NCBI GenBank assembly: GCA_022414725.1
Contig: CM039462.1
Location: forward strand, 35,068,558-35,132,557
Length of the DNA stretch: 64,000 nucleotides
Reading direction: 5' to 3'
Source: Microglena sp. YARC
Taxonomy: Eukaryota > Chlorophyta > Chlorophyceae > Chlamydomonadales > Chlamydomonadaceae
Part shown: positions 10,412 to 19,049 of the stretch, one piece after another
How the letters are laid out: each line of letters opens with the position of its first letter
How positions within the stretch are numbered: the stretch's first letter is position 1
Notes under the pieces: generated by a model
Database searches by the model: none
What the model saw: the letters and a program-made list of their open reading frames with translations, nothing else
Told to the model about the DNA's origin: nothing
Program-made: the position numbers and the translations under genes

Positions 10412-10608
10412 CCAGGGTACTTCAAATGGCCAAATTGGCCAGCGCTTCAGCGCACTTGAAAACAAAACAAATGCGCTTTGTAGCGCAATAAGCGCAAAAA
10501 ATTGCTTGCAGCGCCCACAAGGGGTTGCAAAAAACTGCGCTCAAAGCGCAGAGGGGGTCAAAAAGTCAGCGCTCAAAAGCGCAAAAGGGCGCGCTTTGAA
10601 TTACCCTG
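10412..10608. mobile_element. GCGC-rich MITE-like element, family 3
   Basis: Begins CAGGGTACTTCAAATGG and ends GAATTACCCTG, giving terminal inverted repeats around CAGGGTAnT. The interior is dense in AGCGC/GCGCT words that pair with each other. Related copies at 17,463, 32,890 and 41,082 end in GTAGTACCCTG or GTAGTACCTTG. Confidence 0.75.
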
Positions 10609-10742
10609 GACTGTAACATACAAATAGGATAGGGGCGGTATCCTTTCATTAAAAGAGATGGTAGGGGCCAGGGCTTTATTTACCGGTATATGTAGCGATC
10701 GCTAGTTTTGACCCCGTTTTGGCAAAAATATCGCTTTAAAAA

Positions 10743-10746
<4 letters not shown>

Positions 10747-10779
<33 letters not shown>
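10747..10779. repeat. Poly-C run
   Basis: About 33 consecutive C after TAAAAAAGTC. Confidence 0.9.
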
Positions 10780-10796
10780 TTTGAATTACCCTGACC

Positions 10797-10870
10797 TGAA
10801 CCCCCAACAGTGAGTCCTGCATGGTGGCGCATGGGAGGATTCCATGAATGGTTCGTTTGGAATTTTTCAT
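10797..10870 (+). pseudogene. Decayed copy of exon C (PQQ..GGAWEDSM)
   Basis: CCCCAACAGTGAGTCCTGCA.. followed by GCATGGGAGGATTCCATGAA corresponds to the PQQCALRGGAWDDSMYDSF coding region, with an in-frame TGA where Cys should be. Confidence 0.65.
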
Positions 10871-10918
10871 GGTTTGATTACATGGTCAAGGTGACATTGC
10901 ATGGTCTATAAGTAGGGA

Positions 10919-11063
10919 ATGGTAATATGATATCATATGATGCCGGCAGTCTGGCGAGGCCAAAGATACCATTTATATACAATATCATATGTTGCAAGTT
11001 GTATGATATCATATGATATCATACTTGCCTTTGGTCAACATCATATGATATGCCGTTCCCTAT
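10919..11063. mobile_element. CATATGATATCATATG MITE, family 1
   Basis: About 145 bp with ends TAGGGAATGGTAATATGAT and ATCATATGATATGCCGTTCC (inverted ends around AGGGAnCGG), rich in the palindrome CATATGATATCATATG. Copies at 15,948, 21,299 and partly 44,424. Confidence 0.8.
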
Positions 11064-11064
11064 C

Positions 11065-11975
11065 TAAAAGGAGAATGGAGGACATTATTTGGCAAGGGAT
11101 GCGTGCTATTGCCAAGCTGTTCGTGAAAGTGTAAGAAGCAGTACACGAATTGTAAGAAGCAGTACACGCAAGGGGTGCGTGCTATTGCCAAGCTGTTCGT
11201 GAAAGTGTAAGAAGCAGTACACGCAAGGGGTGCGTGCTATTGCCAAGCTTTTTGTGAAAGTGTAAGAAGCAGTACGTGAATTGTAAGAAGCAGTACGCGC
11301 AAGGGGTGCGTGCTATTGCCAAGCTGTTTGTGAAAGTGTAAGAAGCAGTACACGCAAGGGGTGCGTGCTATTGCCAAGCTGTTTGTGAAAGTGTAAGAAG
11401 CAGTACACGAAGTGTAAGAAGCAGTACACGCAAGGGGTGCGTGCTATTGCCAAGCTGTTTGTGAAAGTGTAAGAAGCAGTACATGAAGTGTAAGAAGCAG
11501 TACACGCAAGGGGTGCGTGCTATTGCCAAGCTGTTCGTGAAAGTGTAAGTAGCAGTACACGAAGTGTAAGAAGCAGTACACGCAAGGGGTGCGTGCCATT
11601 GCCTAGCTGTTCGCGAAAGTGTAAGAAGCAGTACACGAAGTGTAAGAAGCAGTACACGCAAGGGGTGCGTGCTATTGCCAAGCTGTTTGTAAATTGAGAA
11701 GCACTGCACAACGTAGACCTGGAGCTGGTTGTGAATTGAGAAGCAGTACACGACATTGACCTGGAGCTGTAGGAATTCCAGGTGACCCACCTTCTCAACT
11801 GAAAAAAACAATCTGACGGGCACGGCATTGGAGAATGTCTGCAGACAGCCAAGCTGTGCATTTTGCGTCATAGAGATATTTAGACCCCTTATTCAAAGTG
11901 TAAGAGGCAGTACACGTCGTAGATCTGGAGCTGTTGGAATTCGAGGTGTCCCGTGACGGAGAAAGTTGTTAGACT
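11065..11975 (+). repeat. Tandem array of a decayed exon segment, about 50-75 bp
   Basis: At least eight copies of GCGTGCTATTGCCAAGCTGT with GTGAAAGTGTAAGAAGCAGT flank. The core matches the A-S-A-K-L-L coding segment of gene 1 (GCGTGCTAGCGCCAAGCTGT). The end of the array at 11,700-11,970 repeats the VDLELLEFEVSRDGE coding segment. Most copies have in-frame stops. Confidence 0.8.
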
Positions 11976-12074
11976 ATATACCGGTACTTAATGACGTGGT
12001 CTGTATGCATATGTAGGTGTATATCAAATATATGTATACGTGTAGGTGGGTAGGTATAGAAGGTATAGATTGAT

Positions 12075-12230
12075 AGAGGTAGGCATATATGTTTGAAGGT
12101 AGGTAGGTAGGTAGGTAGGTAGGTAGGTACGTAGGTAGGTAGGAAGGTAGGTAGGTAGGTAGGTAGGTTGGTAGGTAGGTAGGTAGGTTGGTAGGTAGGT
12201 AGGTTGGTGGAGGTAGGTAGGTAGGTAGGT
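12075..12230. repeat. GTAG tetranucleotide array
   Basis: Imperfect (GTAG)n with GTTG and GAAG variants. Confidence 0.95.
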
Positions 12231-12244
12231 GTGTAGACAGCAAG

Positions 12245-12655
12245 ACTGTTGTCTGCTGGCTGAGCCAGTACCCCATGTCCTCACTGCTTTGTGTGCACGG
12301 CATGTCGCACATTGAGTGACTCGGTGCGACCCCAGTGCGATCCCAGTGAGCCAAGCCAGCACCCCATGCCCTCACTGGTTTGTGTGGGGGGCGTGTCGCA
12401 CATTGAGCAACTCGGTGCGACCCCAGTGCGAACTCAGTGAGGTGAGCCAGTGCCCCATGCCCTCACTGGTTTGTATGTGTCACGTGTCGCACATTGAGCA
12501 ACTCGGTGCGACCCCAGTGCGAACCCAGTGAGGTGAGCCAGTGCCCCATGCCCTCACTGTTTTGTATGTGTCACGTGTCGCACATTGAGCAACTCGGTGC
12601 GACCCGAGTGCGACCTCAGTGATGTGAGCAAGTACCCCATATCCGCAGACAACAT
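12245..12655 (+). repeat. Tandem array, about 90-115 bp units, four copies
   Basis: Each unit holds TGTCGCACATTGAGCAACTC, GGTGCGACCCCAGTGCGAAC and a GAGGTGAGCCAGTGCCCCAT junction. The frame SHIEQLGATPVRTQ before a GTGAGCC donor-like site makes it resemble the exon arrays elsewhere, but no parent exon was recognised. Confidence 0.7.
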
Positions 12656-12667
12656 GCGCCTACTCTT

Positions 12668-12765
12668 TTGCAGGAGTGGCAACGCCATTCGAACTGAATC
12701 CTCAGTGTCGCTAGTTTGTGTCGAGAGACCTACCTCCTGGGGTGAAATACCTTTCCCAACTAAAA
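12668..12765 (-). repeat. Dispersed repeat with CCCAGGAGGTGGGT end
   Basis: Inverse complement of sequences at 17,868-17,945 and 53,478-53,555, sharing GATTCAGTTCGAATGGCGTT and CACTCCTAC. Short interspersed element of unknown class. Confidence 0.6.
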
Positions 12766-12869
12766 AATATGTATAGGTCAGGTATTAACATTTTTTACAG
12801 TGCCCTTCCTGGTTTTAAGGTTGGGCAAGGCCCTTTAGCCTATTTGGCTGCCCCTGGACTGTACACCTA

Positions 12870-13075
12870 CATACAGTACATGGGGCATTGTTGGCGATCC
12901 AATCCAATAAGGGGAGCAGGATGGTGGCGTCTTCGGCTTCTCCTCCTTCTACCCCTGGACTGTACGCTTACATACAATACATGGGGCGTTGTAGGCGATC
13001 CAATCCAATAAGGGGAGCAGGATGGTGGCGTCTTCGGCTTCTCCTCCTCCTATCCCTGGACTGTAAATCTACATA
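12870..13075. repeat. Two tandem copies, about 114 bp
   Basis: Unit contains CATGGGGCGTTGTAGGCGAT, AATCCAATAAGGGGAGCAGG and ATGGTGGCGTCTTCGGCTTC. The last part resembles the decayed DHS terminal-exon copies at 18.2-18.8 kb, so it may be an outlying remnant. Confidence 0.6.
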
Positions 13076-13084
13076 AAAAGTAAT

Positions 13085-13285
13085 GATAACGCCTGTTGGG
13101 GCGTGGTATTAAGGGAGCTCCGTCTTACGGCGGTAGAGAACGGGCTGCTACTTACCTGGACAAAGCTACCATAGCGGTTGACAGCGACCGCGAACAGTTA
13201 AGCGCACCCGTGGGGATTCGAACCTGGCACATAGGTCGATCAAGGAGCTCTGCCATTGAGCCATTCGTTGAACAGGGATACCTAC
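13085..13285 (-). mobile_element. tRNA-derived SINE, head type 2
   Basis: On the minus strand a pol III A box TGGCTCAATGGC (13,252-13,263) precedes a B box GGTTCGAATCC (13,214-13,224), followed by a tail containing GTCAACCGCTATGGTAGCTT and ending AACAGGCGTTATCATTA. The tail is shared with SINEs at 33.2, 41.4 and 55.6 kb, whose tRNA-like head is different. Confidence 0.85.
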
Positions 13286-13370
13286 CTACAGTACATGGGA
13301 CATTGTCGGCGAGGATGTTGTCTGCTGGGTATATGAGCCAATACCCCATGTCCGCATACAATGTATATTT

Positions 13371-13508
13371 GTTACATTCCAGGGGTAGGTCCAATAGGCT
13401 AAAGGGACTTGCCCAACCGTGTTAGGGAGGGCTTAAAAAGAAAAAGCACTGATGAACCCCATACAATTGTTTTATTGACGGGGGCCCTGAGTTCGTGCTA
13501 CAGTTGAA
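13371..13508. repeat. Dispersed CCAGGGGTAGG..GGGCCCTGAGTTCGTGC repeat
   Basis: About 140-bp family running from TTACAnTCCAGGGGTAGG through GGGACTTGCCCAACCGTG to GGGGGCCCTGAGTTCGTGCT. Other copies at 13,953 (partial), 45,648 (reverse), 52,757, 54,955 (partial) and 56,468. Confidence 0.7.
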
Positions 13509-13607
13509 TCATCATCTCATCTGGGATGATAATTTAATTACAAAATAGGGTTGGATTGATGACATGGCCTGTCAGCCTTTAGGCAGCTTTCCGTGTGCTG
13601 GGTGATA

Positions 13608-13685
13608 CATTACATTACATTACATTACATTACATTACATTGCATTACATTACATTGCATTGCATTACATTACATTACATTTCAT
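13608..13685. repeat. TTACA pentanucleotide array
   Basis: Imperfect (ACATT)n. The same pentamer class recurs at 52,022 on the other strand. Confidence 0.95.
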
Positions 13686-13952
13686 GTTAACGTCTACTTG
13701 ACACCACGAGGGTGTATGAGACTCTGTGCTTAAACAGAAAGAAAAAGCACCCACAAAGCAAGAAAACTCATTGCATCAGGGGTGTGTCGAGGACAAACAA
13801 ACCAAACTCCCAACCACCGTTTTGAAACAGTGAGGTATCCCATGAAGGGCTCTTAACCGCCCCCACCCTTTTCCCCCCTGTTTAAGAGGGGTGGTCCATA
13901 TGAATGTGTGCTCTGGGGTTCAGCTTCCTACAACCTCCCAGCTTGTGTGTCT

Positions 13953-14060
13953 GTTACAGTCCAGGGGTAGGTCAAATAGGCTAAAGGGACTTGCCCAACC
14001 GTGACAGGAAGGGCTAAAACGAAAAAGCCCCCAGATGAAGTCCTAAGCAAGCCACAACCA
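13953..14060. repeat. Dispersed CCAGGGGTAGG repeat, partial copy
   Basis: Matches the 13,371 element through GGGACTTGCCCAACCGTGAC and AAAAAGC, then diverges. Confidence 0.65.
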
Positions 14061-14384
14061 AGTGCCTAGTGCAGGACTAGTGACTTTATCCCACGAACTA
14101 CGTACCCTCGTAGCTTACCGTGTGCTGGGTGAGCCGGCACCTCATGTCCGAGACGACTTAGGCCAGGTGGAAACGACATGAGCACAACAGGCGCATCATG
14201 TTTGGTCAGGTGCACGTTGCATTTGCCTCATTTGTATAGATATAATCTATGTACGTATATGGATATGGATAAGGGGACAATCACTCGAGGAGATGGATCC
14301 CTCAACACAACACAATACAAGTCATCAACACACAACACAACAATACACAAATAGTTATTGAGTTTTATACTGTAACCTCCCCCC

Positions 14385-15020
14385 TCCTGCAGGTTTCGGG
14401 TGACTTCGGAGCCACTCATGCAATTCTGTGTGCTTGCTGTAAACCCTTTTGCAGGTTTTGGGGTGACTTCGGAGCCACTCATGCTGACCTGTGTGCTGTG
14501 AACCCTCTTGCAGGTTTCCGAGTGACTTCAGACACATTCATGCTCACCTGTGTGCGGTAATCCCTAGTGCTGACCTGTGTGCTGTAAACCTTCTTGCAGG
14601 TTTCGGGGTGACTTCGGAGCCACTCATGCTGACCTGTGTGCGGTAATCCCTCGTGCTGACCTGTGTGCTGTAAACCCTCTTGCAGGTTTCGGGGTGACTT
14701 CGGAGCCACTCATGCTGACCTGTGTGCTGTAAACCCTCCTGCAGGTTTCGGGTGTCTTGGGAGCCACTCGTGCTGTTATGTATGGAGTAAACCCTCGTGC
14801 TGACCTGTGTGTGGTAAACCCTCATGCTGACCTGTGTGCATTGAACCCTCTTGCAGGTTTCGGAGTGACTTCAGAGCCACTCATGCTGACCTGTGTGCGG
14901 TAAACCCTCGTTCTGACCTGTGTGTGGTAAACCCTCACGCTGACCTGTGTGCTGCAAACCCTCTTGCAGGTTTCGGGGTGACTTCGGAGCCACTCATGCT
15001 GACCTGTGTGCGGAAGCGTT
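14385..15020 (+). repeat. Exon-like tandem array, about 60-90 bp, nine copies
   Basis: Units repeat TTGCAGGTTTCGGGGTGACT, TCGGAGCCACTCATGCTGAC and CTGTGTGCGGTAAACCCTC. On the plus strand the core is flanked by CAG and GTAA like an exon reading FRGDFGATHADLCA; on the minus strand it is also open (VSMSGSEVTPKPAR after an AG). Which strand, if either, is transcribed is unresolved. Confidence 0.75.
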
Positions 15021-15024
15021 TCTC

Positions 15025-15945
15025 TGGCCAACAGTGGGTGAATACTTTTTACCCCCCTGACTGTGCTGCTACAATAGACGGGGGTCCTCCCTAGATGCTG
15101 AACTCCTGACAGAATGAAGCACGGTTTGGTTTGGATAACGTTGTCCATTGGCCATCTGTGGGGGGGCATCTTTTTCCCCCCTGACTGTGCTGCTACAATA
15201 GACGGAGGTCCTCCCTAGATGCTGGCACTCCTGACAGGATGAAGCACAGTTGGGTTTGGGTAACATGTTATATTGGTCTATTGGCCATCACTCCATCAGT
15301 GGGTGGACATCTTCTTCCACCCTGGCTGTGCTGCTGCAATAGATGGGTATCCTTCCTAGATGCTGACGCTCCTGACGGAATGAAGCACAGTTTTGTTTTG
15401 ATAACGTGCTCCATTGGCCATCAGTGGGTGGACATCGTTCCTCCCTGACTGCGCTGTTACAATAGAGGGAGTCCTCCTAAGCTTGGCTTTGATAGCTTGG
15501 TCATGTAAGTCTATTGGCCATCTGTCGGTGGGCATCTTCTCCCTCCCCTGACTGCGCTGCTATAATATATGGGGGTCTTCCGTAAGCTTGGCTTTGATAG
15601 CTTGGTTTTGAAAGTCTATTGGCCATCAGTGGGTGAACATTTTCCCCCCCCCTGAATGTGCTGCTATTTAAATGGGGGTCCTCCCTAGATTACACTCCTG
15701 ACTGGATGAAGCACAGTTTGGTTTGGGTAACATCTATGTTGGTCTATTGGCCATCCGTGGGTGGGCATCTCCTGCCCCCTGACTGCGCTGCTTCAAAAGA
15801 GGGGGTCCTCCCTAAGCTTAGCTCTGATAGCTTGGTCTTACAAGTCTATTGGCCATCTGTGGGTGGGCATCTTCTTCCTCCCCTGACTGTGCTGCTACAA
15901 TTTAGGGGGTCCTTCCTAAGTTTGTTTTCGATAACACTGTCTTAC
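15025..15945 (+). repeat. Tandem array of about 110-125 bp, about eight copies
   Basis: Units share TTGGCCATCAGTGGGTGGGC, CCCCTGACTGCGCTGCTAC and GGGGGTCCTCCCTA. A frame reads GHQWVDIFLPPDCAA-like peptide. Two or more further copies lie at 16,110-16,350 beyond a MITE. The parent exon was not identified. Confidence 0.8.
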
Positions 15946-15947
15946 TA

Positions 15948-16103
15948 GTAGGGACCGGCATATCAAACGATGTTGACCATATGCGAGTATGATATCATGC
16001 AAATTGCAAATTCATATTACATTGTGTATAATGGTAACTTCAGCCTAATCAGACTGCCGGCATCATATGATTTCGTATGATTTCATAATGACGTTCCCTA
16101 CTT
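15948..16103. mobile_element. CATATGATATCATATG MITE, family 1, second copy
   Basis: Starts TAGGGACCGGCATATC and ends with GACGTTCCCTA. It interrupts the 110-125-bp array, so it inserted after the array formed. Confidence 0.8.
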
Positions 16104-16357
16104 ATTGGTATGTTGGCCAAGAGTGGGTGAATATCTTCTTCCCCCCTAACTGTTCTGCTATTATATGAGGGTCCTCCCGAGAAGCTGACACTCCTGACAG
16201 GCTGAAGTGCTGTTTGGTTTGGATAATATGGTTTATTGGCCATCAGTGGGTGGGCATCTTCTTCCCCCCTGACTGCGCTGCTACAATACAGGGGGTACTC
16301 CCTAAATGCTGACAGGATTAAGCACAGTTTGGTACTTTTGATAACATGGTCTGCAGC

Positions 16358-16573
16358 CTTCAGTCTGCTCACCGTCTGCATGATATGTTGGCGGATGAGA
16401 TGGCGGACACTTGTCCGTCATCAATGATTCGGGCTAAACGGGGAGCGCTGGCGGATTGGGCCATCCGTCAACATTTCGCCAGTGTACTGGACACTTGGGG
16501 GGCATATGCAGGTCAGCCAGCAGCCAGCAGACCTATCTTCAAGGGGTCGAGGGTTCCAAGCCCACAAGGCTGA
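16358..16573 (+). CDS. Possible exon of unknown gene
   Basis: After a GGTCTGCAG acceptor-like site the plus frame reads QSAHRLHDMLADEMADTCP, then RAKRGALADWAIRQHF and GAYAGQP before a stop at 16,573. The sequence is not repetitive and its composition is more coding-like than its surroundings. The first bases resemble a dispersed repeat also seen at 43.9-44.4 and 52.15 kb (CAGCCTTCAGnCTGC), so it may be part of a mobile element instead. Confidence 0.25.
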   Translation, partial: LQSAHRLHDMLADEMADTCPSSMIRAKRGALADWAIRQHFASVLDTWGAYAGQPAASRPIFKGSRVPSPQG

Positions 16574-16589
16574 GTTCTCTGCTGGAACC

Positions 16590-17060
16590 TTTTTGAAACC
16601 TCGCAAACGCTCTCGAGGGCACCACGGCACTGCTTTTTTCCCACTTCATGCCATGCAGCTATTGGTGCTATATGTTGGGTGCTAAAAAGGTGGGCCTGAA
16701 GTTAGGGGCTTCACGTGGGGGTTAAGTGGGGGAATGTATATTTCAGGGGGCCCGGGGGGGGGGGGGGGTCAGCCCTCCTCAAGGTTTTTACACAGGGTAA
16801 CAGGTCCAATATTTTGTATACTCCTGCTTACGCTCAGACTAACTCATTTTAGTCACTTTAATCTGGTTTGAATTGGAAAAATGTAAAAAGGATTCCGCCA
16901 TCCGCCATTGGTAACCTGGGCCAATTTATGGAGCACCCCAAATCTGTAACATCCACCAACCTGCAAATCCGCCATGAGTGCCATCTCTATTTTCCGCCAA
17001 CACATCATGCGCCTACGGCAGGCTAAGGGGACTTGCCCAACCTCGGAGTTGTGAGGGGCT
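16590..17060. other. Unassigned sequence with a G run
   Basis: Contains a G-rich run at 16,750-16,768 and a short AGGGGACTTGCCCAACC fragment of a dispersed repeat near 17,023. Nothing else recognised. Confidence 0.4.
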
Positions 17061-17062
17061 AA

Positions 17063-17282
17063 ATGAACAAGTTCAATGCAGCTTCGCAAGCGGCGCTAAC
17101 AATGGCGGATAGTGTTCGCAACGGAGCGACAGGTGGCAATGGAAGCGAGTTAGTTATGAAATCGTTGGCTGACGTGCCAGGCTTCATCTCGGCCACACGG
17201 TCATCCGGGCACACAGCCGGACAAATTGGTAACCCTGGGGGCTCCCGCCCCCTTGAAGAGGGGTCACAGCTAAAAAGCACTG
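17063..17282 (+). repeat. Dispersed GGGGCTCCCGCC-family repeat, long copy
   Basis: About 220 bp: begins GCAGCTTCGCAAGCGGCGC, continues through GGCGGATAGTGTTCGCAACG and ends with CTGGGGGCTCCCGCCCC and a short hairpin. Related to 26.5 and 29.5 kb copies. A short open frame exists but is not conserved between copies. Confidence 0.7.
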
Positions 17283-17462
17283 ACGAGACGAATACTATCA
17301 TATGTATGTAATCAGGGTTGTTTTTAAGGAAAGGAACCAGAGTCTTTAAGTAGCACGATGGTGATCCTTCGTAGTGTTACTGGCAGCTTTCTTGTGGCAA
17401 GTTCCTTGTTTTTTTATTGTTTTGATAACGGAACCAAGTTCAAGTTCAAGTTGATAACATTT

Positions 17463-17590
17463 CAGGGTACTACAATTGGTCCTTTTTTGCGCTTTATAGA
17501 GCGAAAAGCGCAGAAACTGCGCGCTGCGCCCACAGGTGGTTGAAGAACTGCACAAAACGCGCAATGGGGTGCGCTCTTTGTAGTACCCTG
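17463..17590. mobile_element. GCGC-rich MITE, family 3, short copy
   Basis: Ends are exact inverted repeats: CAGGGTACTACAA at one side, TTTGTAGTACCCTG at the other. The interior can fold on GCGC words. The cleanest copy of the family at 128 bp. It sits inside a CAAGTT-rich repeat. Confidence 0.85.
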
Positions 17591-17867
17591 TAACGTTTCC
17601 ATATTCTCAGGTAAATAATTGTACTGCCAAAGATGGCGAGCAGCCAAATTACTGGCTGGAGTGATGAAACCAAGTTCGAGTTATCAGGGCAAAAAAGAAA
17701 CCCACTAAGGATCTAACGTAGCACCCCCAAAACACCCAGGTACGAAATGTACTGTTGCAGCACTTGTGCTACAAGTATCACCATGTCAGCAATATCGTAT
17801 GCAGTCTGAAACACTAGAGGACCAAAGGCACCTCATCGACTCATTTGTTTTAGTTGTGAAAGGTATT

Positions 17868-17945
17868 GCACCCCAGGAGGTGGGTCTCCTGGCACAAACC
17901 AGCGACACCAAGGATTCAGTTCGAATGGCGTTGCGACTCCTACAA
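17868..17945 (+). repeat. Dispersed repeat with CCCAGGAGGTGGGT start
   Basis: Matches 53,478-53,555 in the same orientation and 12,668-12,765 in reverse. A CAAGTTCAAGTT tract precedes both forward copies (17,437 and 53,320), so the longer unit may be a retroelement 3' end. Confidence 0.6.
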
Positions 17946-18224
17946 AGTTGCTACTCCACCTCCTCATGCCATCACCAGGATCTTGAGTCTAAGTCCCTTT
18001 AGCCTTATTCGGCCTACCCCTGGACTGTAGCATGCATACGCATAATTTACATGATCAGTGAGTGGTGCAAGGTGTCTTGTCACGGTTGGGCAAGTCCCTT
18101 AAGCCTCTTTGGCCTGCCCTGGACTGTAACATACATACGCCAGGCTGAAACAGTGTTTCTCTGGAATCTTGCAGCTGCTCAAAGCATCTGCAGGCTATGT
18201 ATAAAGTTTCTCACAATACTGTGG

Positions 18225-18775
18225 GAACAGATTTGCGCGCATACGTGTGAGACTCAAACAAGGGGAACCAGATGGTGTATCTGCGGAATCAACTAGGCGA
18301 TCTGTATAATCAGCTTGTCATAAAACAAGTATCTCGATTGTTCTAGGTTTGGACCATTCAACCCCCCCAAAAAGGGGAAGAGGATGGTGGCGTCTCTGGC
18401 TTCTCCTCAGCCTTAGCCACCCATTTAAGTGCAAACATGTGCGACTGAAACAAGGGGGACATGATGGTGGCGATTCCCTGATTGAAAAAACTCGGACCAA
18501 CGCCAGTCTTTCTAAATGTCCACTCTTACATCCGTCTCTCTCCTCGGCCTTCTCCTTCCTCCCAAGGCACCACTTTGCGCGCAAATGTCTGCGGAACCAA
18601 CAACTGTGGGAACAAGATGGGTTGGCGTCTCGTTGCGCGTCTCCTCAGCCTTAGCTCCACAAGTCTTGCGCGCAAATGTGTGAGACTCCAACATGGGAAC
18701 ATGATGGTGGGCCCCTTCGACTTCGCTTCAGCCCTTAGCCACCCGTTTGCACACAAATATTGAAATATAGTGACT
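18225..18775 (-). pseudogene. About five decayed copies of the DHS terminal exon
   Basis: On the minus strand, blocks near 18,232, 18,425, 18,546-18,640, 18,668 and 18,745 repeat the coding stretch for [17 protein letters not shown]. The best, at 18,546-18,640, reads ILFPQLLVPQTFARKVV. All lie downstream of the stop codon of the intact exon, so they are 3' duplicates in the UTR or intergenic space. Confidence 0.8.
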
Positions 18776-18841
18776 CAGACAAAGGGTGAAAATGATTTGT
18801 TGCGTCCCCGAGTGGAAAATCTTAAACCAACGCCTGCCTTA

Positions 18842-19049
18842 CTATGCCAGTCTTACTCTTGGGTCTTCTCCTCGGCCTATCTCCTCCTCCCGAGGCACCC
18901 ACTTGCGCGCAAATGTCTGCGACACCAGCAAGGGGAACAGGATGGTGGCATCCCCGTTGCTATACCTTCACGGGTTGAGCATTCACCTTGATCTTGCCCC
19001 ATGAGACGGCCTCATCTGGCCGAGCACCACTGTCGGAACCATCGAACTC
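18842..19049 (-). CDS. DHS: DHS terminal exon, active-site Lys and C terminus
   Basis: Reads [19 protein letters not shown] then [29 protein letters not shown] and [14 protein letters not shown] to a TAG at 18,844-18,842. The Lys of SWGK corresponds to the lysine that forms the covalent enzyme intermediate in DHS. The acceptor is a GTGTGTAAG on the minus strand, in phase with the preceding exon. One base appears to be missing near 18,968 (KV|YSNGD), which breaks the frame. Because similar single-base slips occur in both assembled copies of the 5' exons, a consensus error is as likely as a true mutation. Confidence 0.9.

Noticed and set aside
11368..11871. 167-codon minus-strand frame with repeated LRVLLLTL
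   Set aside because: Antisense reading of the decayed exon array; the plus strand matches the A-S-A-K-L-L coding segment of gene 1.
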